The notes under the pieces are model-generated. The model made no database searches. It worked only from the letters and a program-made list of their open reading frames with translations, and was not told the origin of the DNA. The translations under genes and the position numbers were made by a program. A DNA stretch of 64,000 nucleotides from Tetrapyrgos nigripes (Eukaryota > Basidiomycota > Agaricomycetes > Agaricales > Campanellaceae), in assembly GCA_013368315.1 (NCBI GenBank), contig JAACJM010000368.1, positions 1 to 64,000 on the forward strand. Direction: 5' to 3'. This document shows, one piece after another, positions 54,990 through 64,000 of the stretch (positions within the stretch are counted from its first letter, which is position 1; each line of letters begins with the position of its first letter).

Positions 54990-55982
54990 ACCTATAATAA
55001 CCCTCAGGGGTATTACACCCAGACCAACTATGTTCCTGGAGAAGACTATAATCAGTTACTCCTCCAAACAATTGCTGGACTCCAGAATAATCAGATGGAA
55101 CTTTTGCAAGAACTTTGGAATATGCGACAAAATATGGGCACCCAACAGGCTAGGACTGATGAAAGGGATGGTAGTAGCTGCTCTGGCACTAAACCAAAAC
55201 CTTTCAACAGGACTTCCAATGCGGTTGACCCTTTTCTTTCACAAATGTATCTCTGGTTTCTCGCTGATGATGCTTCTCGAGTCTTGAAGACACTTGCTTT
55301 CATGATGGAAGGCACTGCTGCCCAGTGGGCAAGCAATCGAATTCGAAAAATTCAGGAAGAGGGAAATAACGAAAGTTATACAGATCTCTGTAGTGCAATT
55401 CGAAGGGAATTTGCAGGCGGAGATCAGACAGACATTGCGCAGTGAAAGCTGCAAAGTATCAAGCAAGGCACTGCATTGGCTACGCAGTTCTTCCTCTCTT
55501 TTGAAGAGTGGAAGGAAGATGCAAAGCTGAATGAGGAGGGAGTCATCATGCTACTGAAGCAGAACCTCCAATTTGGAATCATTCAAAGGATCTATCAAAT
55601 GAATCCTGTTCCTGTTACCTATGCAGCCTGGAAAGCGGCAGCAGTACAACTTGACCTTTGCGATCAGAGTGTTCAAACTCTTCGAAATGACTCCAGAGGG
55701 ATTCCAGCTAGTGGAAATACCTCTGTGGGAACACAGTTTACCACTGCCCAAACCCCAACAACCACTACCCAAAATGCTACTACAAGCGTTGGGGCTCCAT
55801 TGGAAACACCAATGACTCGTACTGGAACAGGAGTTACCTTTGGTGGGCAGGGAAAACCCATGGAAATCGATTGTACTAAAGCAAACAAAGTGACATGGGA
55901 TGGGGTTCGCAAATGTTATGGGTGTGGGGAAGAAGGACACATTTCTAGGAATTGTCCAAATCGAGTCTTGAGCCTCATATGA
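54990..55982 (+). pseudogene. gag remnant of decayed gypsy element
   Basis: The frame reads YYTQTNYVPGEDYNQLLLQT, then MELLQELWNMRQNMG, then a capsid segment (AFMMEGTAAQWASNRIRKIQ) to an in-frame TGA at 55,443-55,445. It continues in the same frame (KLQSIKQGTALATQFFLSFE...) to a zinc knuckle C-YG-C-GEEG-H-ISRN-C at 55,914-55,956, a canonical CX2CX4HX4C. After it the frame closes at 55,981. Apart from the one TGA, the Gag frame is surprisingly intact. Confidence 0.85.
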
Positions 55983-56434
55983 AGCATGCAGGAAGTCTTG
56001 AAGACACATGAAGCAAAGGAGGAGTTCTGGAAGCTTAGCAAGGATGCAGGTTTTTAAGGGCCCATAGGCAGAATGATACCCCACCTACAGAACAATCAGT
56101 GTTTCATAACAAGTTTGCTTCATATAATTGATTTTGTGTCCTCACAAATGAAAGTGACTTGACTGAAACTGAAGACATATCTGAAAATCCCCTGGAGGAT
56201 TCTCATAAAGATTCTCAACAAACTCCTAATCTTTTCTGATGCAAACGCAGTACTCAAACTCCTTCACGCCTTCCTTCTTGTATTCCACTGAAACCCGAGA
56301 AAAAAGTAGGACCCTATTGGGTGTACTGGAACGTGGTTGCTCAAACACCTAGCACACCTTGTTTGTTATGATGATGGGTCCACGTATCAAGGGAGCATGA
56401 AGTAGATGATGAACTAAGGTTCAATCTAGCTTCA

Positions 56435-57020
56435 ATGCAATCCAATGTGGCTCTCACTGTACTCAGGGACCTCTGGACTCCAGCAAAATGGATTTGGAAA
56501 ATTAGTGGGGAATCTAGCTTGCTCCCAGTCACAGTCAAGGCCTTGGATTCACATAAAGGCCAAGTCACCAATGCTCTTCTTGATTGTGGGGCCATGGGAT
56601 GCTATATCAATCAAGACTTTGCTCTTAGGAATAATTTGTTGCTGGAATGTCTCTATTGTCCAGTTCCAGTATACAATGCAGACAGAACAGCCAACAAAAA
56701 TGGAAAGATCGACTAACTGTCGATGACTACACAGAAGTTACTACATTCGCAGTCACTAACACTGGCGCAAATGATATTATCATTGGATTTAATTGGTTGA
56801 AACACCACAATTCATCAATAGATTGGAAGAAAGGGACCATCAAATTTGATAGGTGTCCTGGGGACTGCAAAAGGAAGAAACAATGGAAAATATGGCAAGA
56901 AGATGAAGAAGGAGATAGAATCATTCGTGCTACTGGTTCCATATCAGCTAATTTAGCTGCGCAACACACTACAGAAGAGGGAGCAAAATCTTTGGAAGAA
57001 ATTGTACCAGGAGAATGTAA
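56435..57020 (+). pseudogene. Retroviral-type protease remnant
   Basis: NALLDCGAMGCYINQDFA holds the flap/active-site context, with D-C-G where D-(S/T)-G is expected. A frameshift at about 56,710 moves to the frame with VTNTGANDIIIGFNWLKHHN and SIDWKKGTIKFDRCP, the usual C-terminal part of gypsy proteases. It is inactive as it stands. Confidence 0.8.
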
Positions 57021-57425
57021 GGGGACAGTTTCCTTTTTCCTTCCCTTCTCCTTTAGGACTTGTTTGTTCTTGTTTTATCTGGACTTCATCGACTTGTTTA
57101 TCCCTGTTTCACTGTTTCATCATCCATCATTCATCGTTCATCATTTGATCTCCCATCATTCCACCTTTCCATTACTTCGTTTCAACTGTACAGTTTTGCA
57201 GATCTTTTCCCAGGCCTTCATACGAGTATATATACCCCTTCCCTGCAGGCGAGTATCCTTGAGTTTTTCTCTTTGGATCCCCTCCTGCAGGTGCGTAGTA
57301 TGTCAGCCTTGTATCTTCTAGTTCTGATTTATATATCTTTGGATCCCCTCCTGCTGTTGTTGAGTGATTGCCTCACATATCAGGAGTTGCCTTTACAGAG
57401 AATACCTCAGGGAGTTTTGACCTGT
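57021..57425. other. Pyrimidine-rich segment between protease and RT remnants
   Basis: This stretch replaces the expected linker and is unlike gypsy coding sequence. It is CT-rich and has a local repeat of TTGGATCCCCTCCTGC (about 57,274 and 57,341). It may be another small insertion. No clear inverted ends or target duplication were identified. Confidence 0.4.
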
Positions 57426-58409
57426 GTTTGAAAAAGAAGATCTTGATACCCTTCCAGAATGATGAAAATGGGACCATACAATCGAGTTAGTACCCGAGGT
57501 GGAACCATTCAAAAGCAAGGTCTATCCCTTAGCTGCAAATGAACAGGGTCCACTGGATGATTTCATTGAGGAACAACTGCGAACTTGAAGAATCTGAGCT
57601 TCAAAATCACCTATATCTTCACCATTCTTCTTCGTCAAAAAGAAAGACGGAAAGCTTCATCCAGTTCAAGATTATCGAAAACTCAATTCCTTGACTATCA
57701 AAAATTGATATCCTATTCAGACGTGCTATATAAACTAAGGCATGCGAAAATCTTTATGAAACTCAATGTAAGATAGGGATACAACAACATTCGAATCAAG
57801 GAAGGGGACAAACATAAAGCTGCATTTGCCACCAATTGAGGATTGTTCGAACCCCTCGTAGTGTTTTTCAGCCTCACAAATTTGCCAACAATATTCCAAA
57901 CCATGGTGAACAAAATCTTTGCAGACCTTATCCAAGCAGGGAAGGTTATTGTTTACATGGACGATATCCTGATATTCTCGAAGGACATGGACAAGCACAT
58001 GAAAACCATTCAAGAGGTTTTACGAATTCTAAAAACACATGATCTCTACTTGAAACCTGAAAAGTATGATTTCCATAAGGACAAAGTGGAATATTTGGGA
58101 CTTATAGTGGGCAACAGGAAGATGAGGATGGACCCTGTCAAGGTCGAGGGAGTCCATCAGTGGGAAACACCAACTTGTGTCAAAGACATTCAGAGCTTCT
58201 TAGGATTTACAAACTTTTATCAAAGGTTCATTAAAGACTGTGCAAAGATGGCTTGTCTGTTAAATGATTTGACATAAAAAGATTTACCCTGGCAATGGAC
58301 ACCAGACTAAGAAAAGGGCTTTCAGAAATTGAAAGATGCTGTCACATCAGAACTGGTTCTCCATTTTCCCCTGGATAATTGTCCTTATCAAGTCGAAGCA
58401 GATAGTTCC
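57426..58409 (+). pseudogene. Reverse transcriptase remnant
   Basis: FEKEDLDTLPE, then two stops, then KWDHTIELVPEVEPFKSKVY. Next come [20 protein letters not shown], the RT palm start, and after further breaks IVYMDDILIFSKDMDKHMKT with YMDD at 57,954-57,965. LGLIVGNRKMRMDPVKVEGV and SFLGFTNFYQRFIKDCAKMA (thumb/connection) follow. Several stops separate the blocks. All are typical of Ty3/gypsy. Confidence 0.9.
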
Positions 58410-58417
58410 AATTTCAC

Positions 58418-59012
58418 TAGGGAACAGCACGGGGATCCCGCGGGGAAAAAATTCTGACCCGTCCCCGTCCCCGTCAAAACCGTCCCCGCCCTCGCGGGTC
58501 ACGGGTTTACAATAGGGCAGACGGGTCTGAGGCAAACCCCGCGGGTTCACGGGTACCCCTATGTACATTAAGTACTTATACCTCAAATATCATCATACCC
58601 CTCTGGCATCTCATCTCCTCTGCATCCAGATCAGTTCACAACGGCCTTCTCTTTTGTCTGGTTTCAAGTTTTCCGGAAATGGGTGAGGCCTGAGGCCTGA
58701 GGGCGCATTGTCACTTGATTATTACTTTACATACATAAATGAAGCATGAGGATTTTTTTTTGTGTATGTAATTATCGTAAGATCTCCCTACAAATCTTGT
58801 ACGAGTATGCCTAAATGTATGACTATACTTACAGCTGGTTGCTGTAAATAATTATGCCGAGTCGATCTTCTATAGTACCAGGCGGCGGGTTGGTTTACCC
58901 ATGTGACGGGTCGCGGGTTTGGCGCGGGATGAGAGAAGCAGCCCCGTCCCCGTCCCCGCCATACCCCGTCCCTGCGACCCGTCATTTCCCCGCTAACCCG
59001 TGCTATTCCCTA
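58418..59012. mobile_element. hAT-type MITE, 595 bp, nested in RNase H
   Basis: Terminal inverted repeats TAGGGAACAGCACGGG / CCCGTGCTATTCCCTA match with one mismatch in 16. They are flanked by an exact 8-bp duplication AATTTCAC (58,410-58,417 and 59,013-59,020). Subterminal GC-rich repeats (GACCCGTCCCCGTCCCC, CGCGGGTCACGGG and inverses) flank an AT-rich middle. No transposase frame is present. An 8-bp duplication assigns it to hAT. Taking out the element and one duplication leaves the host frame continuous through the RNase H active-site region (EADSSNF-T-TGAVLS), so the insertion did not itself cause the surrounding frame breaks. Confidence 0.93.
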
Positions 59013-59020
59013 AATTTCAC

Positions 59021-59350
59021 CACAGGTGCTGTGTTGTCCCAACTCCAAGATGGTGAATGGGTACCTATTGCCTTTTTATCAAAAGGCCTTAGTGAACCAG
59101 AATGAAACTACGAGATTCACAATAAGGAGATGTTGGCTATCATGAGAGCCCTAAGGATTGGAGACATTACTTGATGGGGGGACCAAGATTTGAAATCTGG
59201 ATGGACCATCATAATCTCCAATACTTTATGATGGCAAAAACCCTCAACAGGAGACAGGCTCATTGGTCATTGGAATTAGCTGATTATGACTTTCAGCTGG
59301 TTCACAAACCAGGAAAGAGTCATTTGAAGCCTGACCTACTTTCAAGATGA
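59021..59350 (+). pseudogene. RNase H remnant
   Basis: TGAVLSQLQDGEWVPIAFLS follows the MITE, then KGLSEPE, a stop, and YEIHNKEMLAIMRALR. WMDHHNLQYFMMAKTLNRRQ and HWSLELADYDFQLVHKPGKS are the RNase H C-terminal strands and the linker to integrase. The usual D (EADSS) lies before the MITE. Confidence 0.85.
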
Positions 59351-60160
59351 AAGGGGTCATGAGGAGGGGACAGATGATAACAAAAACATCACCCTGCTTA
59401 AAGCCGAATTCCTGCAATCCATGGAGACAGCCCAAGCTCAAGATGAAATCGAACAATACTTGTGTGTTTTTTGCAATTGGTGACAAGACGACTATGGCAG
59501 AGTTCTGCTATAACAATCAAGAATATAGTTCTATATGACTAGTGGCTTTCATCCTCAAAAAGCTACTGAACCATTCGTTGATGTCAGCAATGAAACTGCA
59601 ATAGATTTCTTTGATCAGATTGAAAAGGCCAGAACAGATGCTAAAGCGTGTCTTATGAGGAGCGCGGAGTTGATGAAGAAATACTATGATAGAGGACAGA
59701 ATGAAGATCCAGAGTACAAGAAGGGAGATAAGGTGTATATTGAAGGGAAGAACATCACTACAGAACGACCAAGTACCAAACTTGCAGACAAACAATACAG
59801 ACCTTTTCTTGTTAAGGAAAAGGTAGAGAGTTCCTCATACTGAGTGGATATTCCAAAAACCTGGAAGAGTATTCATCCCGTTTTCCATACATCATATTTT
59901 CATCCTCATCATTCTTCAGTTGCGAAACATCAGCAAGATGACATTAGTTGAGAACCTGCTACTATCAAAGATGGCTCACTGGTCTACAACATCAAAGAAA
60001 TCCTAGATTCCTCTATGTGTTATAACCAGAAGAAGAAGAGATCGTTTTTGGAGTACCTGGTGAAGTGGTTGGGGTATTCAACAGCGGAGAATACTTGGAA
60101 CCAGCAATGGAGTTGGAAAAGAAATGTCAGGAACTAATAACCAAGTTCCACACAAAGAAT
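59351..60160 (+). pseudogene. Residual integrase tail and chromodomain
   Basis: The integrase HHCC finger and DDE core are missing. Only a fragment near FCYNNQEYSS and SGFHPQKATEPFVDVSNETA remains, then KKGDKVYIEGKNITTERPST, the GKNI-type SH3-like tail. After further breaks KEILDSS...KKRSFLEYLVKWLGYSTAENTW marks a chromodomain (about 59,990-60,110). Chromoviral integrases use this to recognise histone marks. It is inactive here. Confidence 0.8.
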
Positions 60161-60301
60161 CCAGTGGCACCTCAGAATATCAAAACAATCCTTTCTTTCA
60201 TTCCTCACGAGTTTTACACTTTGGGGCCAAAGAAATCCCAAGCATGGGTCTACAGAATCTCTCAAGCATCTTTGGGGCGAAGACCCTTAAGAGGGAGGTA
60301 A

Positions 60302-60671
60302 TGTCATGAACCTTTCATTCCTCGTTCAAGAAACCCTTAGAAGGATTCTCGATCCTTCTTTATCTCTCCGATTGCTGCTACCCACTTTCCCCTAACGAGA
60401 TCGACTTCTTCTGAGCTGGGTCAGTTATCGCTCCATAGTTGTCTGCAGATCCCCTTAGATTGCGAGTGCATTGTCATAAGACCTTAATTTATCGTCTCAA
60501 TTAATTCCTCTAGAAACATGGACGTTATTTGCAAAGTAGTATATATAGAGTAGGATACTCATCCTGTATCTTTACTCTAGTCTGGTCTTATCATATGGAC
60601 CTTGCCTTATTCTACTCGATTCTTTAGTGTCATTGTCACCTTGCCTAAACATCTTTGGCTCAGTTCTGACA
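60302..60671 (+). repeat. Probable 3' LTR of the decayed gypsy element
   Basis: It starts TGTCATGAACC after the polypurine tract and ends AGTTCTGACA, giving 370 bp with 5-bp inverted ends TGTCA/TGACA. A TATA-like GTAGTATATATAGAG lies near 60,537. The solo LTRs at 61.3 and 63.3 kb share the TGTCA(C/T)GAA start. The 5' partner was not located. Confidence 0.65.
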
Positions 60672-61060
60672 GGTTTGAAGCTTCTTCTAGTACATTTCAA
60701 TGTCTTACTGTCTTCCAATATCACCACTAAGGTAGATTGAGAGTCTTCCTTGCCAATGGTAACATTTGAGAAGGATTGGAGGAGGGTTCAATGAGGGTTC
60801 AAGGGTTCTAAGGTTGGTCAAGTACAGCTTGACCTTATTACTGAGGTATATTGACAGTCTTCCTGGCAAATTGTAAGGATTTGATGAGGGTTCAATGAGG
60901 GTTCAAGGGTTTGACTTCAAGTTTGCATTCATGTCTGGTTCCAGCTTTGTTACCAACATCATATCTTAGCTCAATACTGTCATTGAGGAGCATTAGCAGT
61001 GAGTTCTTAGAGATTTCCGTCAAACTGTAGTCTGTGAGGTTGAAGAGAGGGAGCATGGGA
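60672..61060. repeat. Short direct repeats
   Basis: GTATATTGACAGTCTTCC-TGGCAA...GGGTTCAATGAGGGTTCAAG occurs near 60,845-60,910, with a close copy at 60,731-60,807 (GTAGATTGAGAGTCTTCCTT...). Two copies are about 115 bp apart. There is no gene. Confidence 0.7.
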
Positions 61061-61063
61061 ACT

Positions 61064-61182
61064 TTTTTGACAGGTCTCCTCGCCATACCAAATCACGTCT
61101 AGCGGGCGCAAATTATAATTATATTGGATATAAACTATACCAGGATCATCGGGACGATAAGGGCTACCTGTAGATGCCCATT
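61064..61182. repeat. Dispersed repeat, copy 2 (first at 18.64-18.77 kb)
   Basis: The same order of blocks as copy 1 (TTTTGACAGGTCTCCTCG, TCTAGCGG, ACTATACCAGGATCAT, GGCTACCTGTAGAT). It lies just upstream of a solo LTR. See copy 1. Confidence 0.75.
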
Positions 61183-61288
61183 ATGTGTGGGATATTTTTC
61201 ATAAAAGATAGTGCTAGCAAGAGAGTAATTTGCAGACACCTTGCAGAGCTGCAGACACCCTGTGGATAGCATTGTAACTTATGGTGTG

Positions 61289-61769
61289 TGTCACGAACTG
61301 CTACAGTTCTTTGTCCCCCTTCCTCTTCTACTACACTATTGAATCCATTTTCTGATCATTCGTCTATTGCATTTCCTCAATAAACCTTTTAAACCTTATA
61401 TTACTGACTTTGAACCTTATAGAACCTGTCAAACTCTATAATAACTGTCAATCAATCTTCCACTCCATCGATCCTATCTTTACCCTACATTTCTCCACTT
61501 TCACCTATGTTTCTCCTATTTCTCCTATCTTTCTCCTGTCTTTCTCCTATCACTTATTCATTGTTCTTCTATATAAACCACTAGACATTCTAGCTAATCC
61601 TTTAGTTCGTTCACTTTGTCTTCGCTCCATACTACTACTACACAGTGTAGAGCCTAGTTAGCTTACTCTTTTCCTCTACTCATATCTCTCTTGTTCAATC
61701 TATCATCTTGTATCTGCTCTCTGATTGTGTGACTTGGGTGGTTACTTAAGTGTATCAGCAACCTTGACA
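61289..61769 (+). repeat. Solo LTR A
   Basis: 481 bp, starting TGTCACGAACTG and ending CAGCAACCTTGACA, with inverted ends TGTCA/TGACA. Flanking 5-mers are GTGTG and ATGTG, one mismatch. The 3' half is clearly homologous to solo LTR B: CAGTGTAGAGCCTAGT, GTGTGACTTGGGTGGTTA and AACCTTGACA are shared in order. No internal retrotransposon sequence is attached, so it arose by LTR-LTR recombination. Confidence 0.85.
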
Positions 61770-63283
61770 ATGTGAGACTCCATCTACTGTACCAATAATA
61801 TATATGATCTCAGAGATGCTTTCTAGGTGGTGTATGTGTTGGAATTCTATATAATTAGCCACATACGCACCACTCACTTTCCACTTTACTCCATACTTAC
61901 ATAGCTACTTATATCATTACTCCAGACTGATCTCAGACATTACATCGTAGTATCCGCTTAGCACCACTTTGTTCTATTTACAGATTTGCTCAGCCACAGT
62001 AGTATATAGTATAAAAGCTTGTAAAAGTAGATACATCATCATGCGATTGCAGTAAGCTGCAAGCGCAATACATTATTATCAACTCCATATTATGTGGTCT
62101 ATGACTTCACTATGAATTCCTTAATTGTAATTCCTACAGTATGTGCTGTACACAAAGTGTAATAATCTTCAAAAAAGTAGGATAAGCACAGCCACAAATA
62201 TTTTTTCTTCTTGTTTTTCTGATATGTTCATACAGATTATCTCTATACAGGATATCAGTACAAGATTTCTATACCCTCAGGAGTGTATCTCAGTGTGAAA
62301 ATGCGAAGTGAGGCTCAGATGTTCGCTGCCTGCATTTGCACTTGTTAACTTTGAATATCAAACAGTTGGTGATATTAGGGGTCAACAATTTGTGCTCATT
62401 GTGATACTTGGAAAGGGTGTCTGCAAGGTGGCTGTGCACTTGCAGACACCCTAAAGAAAGTACCTCAAGAGTGTCAGGTACAAGAGTTTTGCCTAGAATT
62501 GGACATGAGTGGAGGTAATACAAAAATTAGTGATAGCCAGTTAAATCTGTAAGACTATTTTCCCTGTCTCCATAGTTTCTTAGATTGGTTTCCATCCTTT
62601 GACTCTTCACTTCCCTTTTCTGCATCATGCCTGCGCTTAGATCGAGTGGATCAATGTGTCTGGTGTGGTATTGTTGGTTTTGTAGTGATTTCTTCCTGTA
62701 ATGCCTTTTTTGACCTGTATAAGCCTTTCTTTTTGGTCAATGGCCTTTGTCTGGGTCTGGGAGGCATAGACTTCTCGTTCTCTACTTGCTCTGCGGTTTC
62801 CCATAGAGCCTTGCAATGTTCACTCTCCTGAACAACAATTAGAAAGAAACTTGTAACACCAGAAAAATATCACTATACCTCAAGGTCAGATTCTGTAGAC
62901 TGTAGATATTTATGTACTAGACAACAGAATAACAAGAAAAATGGTTTTTACAACAAATGAATTGGTAGTGATAAGAACCGGGTGTTTGCAGGGTGTCTGC
63001 AAATTTCTGATACCCGCCACAGACGCGTAATCACTTCAAGTTCTTGCTGCTACAGCATTTGCTTGCACTATGACTGAGTCATTTACAATGCTGAGCTGAA
63101 CGAGTCCCCGCTGACTGAGTCAGGCTGTCTGTAGTCTCCGTTACCAATGCCAACAACAACGGCAATGCAAACGACTGCCTACGCATCCGCCAATGACAAA
63201 AATATGAAGACTCATCTCCGACGTCTTCTGCAGTCTATATTTGGTGTGTAGCCAATTACAAGGCCGAATGAAATGAGGCTGAG
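61770..63283. other. Non-coding with stem-loop remnants
   Basis: A 37-nt perfect hairpin lies at 62,415-62,451 (arms GGGTGTCTGCAAG and complement; loop GTGGCTGTGCA). GGATAAGCACAGCCACAAAT (about 62,180) and GGGTGTCTGCAAATTTCTGATACCCG (about 62,996) are related pieces. No gene is supported. Confidence 0.5.
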
Positions 63284-63800
63284 TGTCACGAATCGCTCCC
63301 CGACTATTCATTTCCTTTCTATTCTTTTCCCTTTACTACTTATTTCCCACTTTAACCCCATAAACATCAATCATTTCTCATCATCGTCTATAGTTACCAT
63401 CTCTACAGATCTATGACTCATACTTTTATCTCCTCCGATTCCTATCTCCAGGGACATTCTCACTGTCAATCATTCCTTATGATCCAGTACCTTCATCTAT
63501 CCATATTTAACTCTTTACTCTCTCGCCCTTGACATTTCCACATGATACCGTCTATTATTACTTAACTTGTTCCCATCTGTTCATATTTTACTTATATACC
63601 TGTGATCTTTGTAACCTATTCCTTAGTTTGTTCACTTCGTCTCCACTCCGTACTTTTACTACGCAGTGTAGAGCCTAGTCAGCCTACTTTCTCCCTATCT
63701 CTCTACTTCTCTATTTCCCTTGATCAATCTATTCTCTTGTAATCGGCCTTTTCGTATTGTGTGACTTGGGTGGTTATTGAGTGTACCGACAACCTTGACA
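63284..63800 (+). repeat. Solo LTR B
   Basis: 517 bp, TGTCACGAATCG...GACAACCTTGACA, flanked by an exact CTGAG duplication (63,279-63,283 and 63,801-63,805). The TATA-like ACTTATATACC at about 63,591 and the AGTGTAGAGCCTAG block match LTR A. It is a clean solo LTR of a Ty3/gypsy or related family. Confidence 0.92.
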
Positions 63801-64000
63801 CTGAGTTCTTTACACTCCGTTTCTGCGTGTGGCAGTGCATATTCATCCCGTCTCCTCCCATGCTGTTGTTTCCAGTTTCCTCTGAGTCCTTGCCCATATC
63901 TGCAGCCCCTGCATTTCTTAACATGACCAAACAACGACGTTGTCTCAATATCTTTGCGACCAGTAACAAAATTTTCCAATCTTAATCTTTCATTTCATTG
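63801..64000. other. End of window, nothing supported
   Basis: Short frames on both strands (63,695-63,985) overlap the LTR end and show no domain. Confidence 0.4.

Larger units (their letters stand above)
54900..60671 (+). mobile_element. Decayed Ty3/gypsy chromoviral retrotransposon
   Basis: Gag, protease, RT, RNase H and a chromodomain appear in Ty3/gypsy order on the plus strand, but with many stops and frameshifts. The integrase catalytic core is deleted and a MITE sits in RNase H. A purine-rich tract (AAGAGGGAGGTAA) precedes a probable 3' LTR (60,302-60,671). No matching 5' LTR was found; the left end abuts the SDR fragment. It is much older than the element at 21.6-27.9 kb and of a different lineage, with a classical zinc knuckle and YMDD. 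Confidence 0.9.

Noticed and set aside
56647..57321. 224-codon ORF as an intact gene
   Set aside because: Its first part is the frameshifted protease tail of the decayed gypsy; the second part is translation of CT-rich non-coding sequence.

Overview
This window looks like a repeat-rich, gene-poor stretch of a filamentous basidiomycete (Agaricomycete-type) nuclear genome, probably subtelomeric or pericentromeric. The grounds are: short GT-AG introns of about 50-76 nt inside recognisable reading frames; a multi-pass membrane protein with motifs familiar from Agaricomycetes; chromodomain-bearing Ty3/gypsy retrotransposons; hAT elements with 8-bp target duplications; and many degenerate TTAGGG/CCCTAA tracts inside the sequence. 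The species cannot be named from sequence alone.

Layout. 1-9 kb is almost all tandem and palindromic repeats: 166-bp, 190-bp, 155-bp and 300-bp units, a 56-bp alternating hairpin array, and two C-rich minisatellites ending in CCCTAA-like tracts. 9.8-13.3 kb holds a membrane protein gene, a coiled-coil ORF and a broken unknown gene. 14-21 kb is a gene graveyard: a kinesin motor fragment and a GMC oxidoreductase 5' fragment between copies of a foldback-like repeat called R1 here. One R1 copy is split by an 861-bp hAT element. 21,641-27,949 is a young, complete Ty3/gypsy element with identical 184-bp LTRs and a 5-bp target duplication. 28-34 kb has a three-exon membrane protein gene and more dispersed and tandem repeats. 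34.4-40.7 kb is a 6-kb array punctuated by a short palindrome (TTCGACC-N-GGTCGAA), followed by a C-rich minisatellite and CCCTAA tracts. 42-45 kb has two divergent genes, one possibly a PD-(D/E)XK nuclease-like protein. 45-54 kb is mostly non-coding with a kinase-like fragment. 54.6-60.7 kb is an SDR gene fragment abutting a badly decayed second gypsy element, itself interrupted by a 595-bp hAT-type MITE. 61-64 kb contains two related solo LTRs.

There is no operon-like organisation. The genes that survive are isolated. The dominant theme is layered transposition: a hAT inside a foldback repeat, and a MITE inside a dead gypsy. A second theme is a module seen three times: a tandem array built round short odd palindromes, then a C-rich minisatellite, then a CCCTAA tract. 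That recurring module is the most unusual thing here and the best candidate for something undescribed. All domain calls are by eye; no database search was run.
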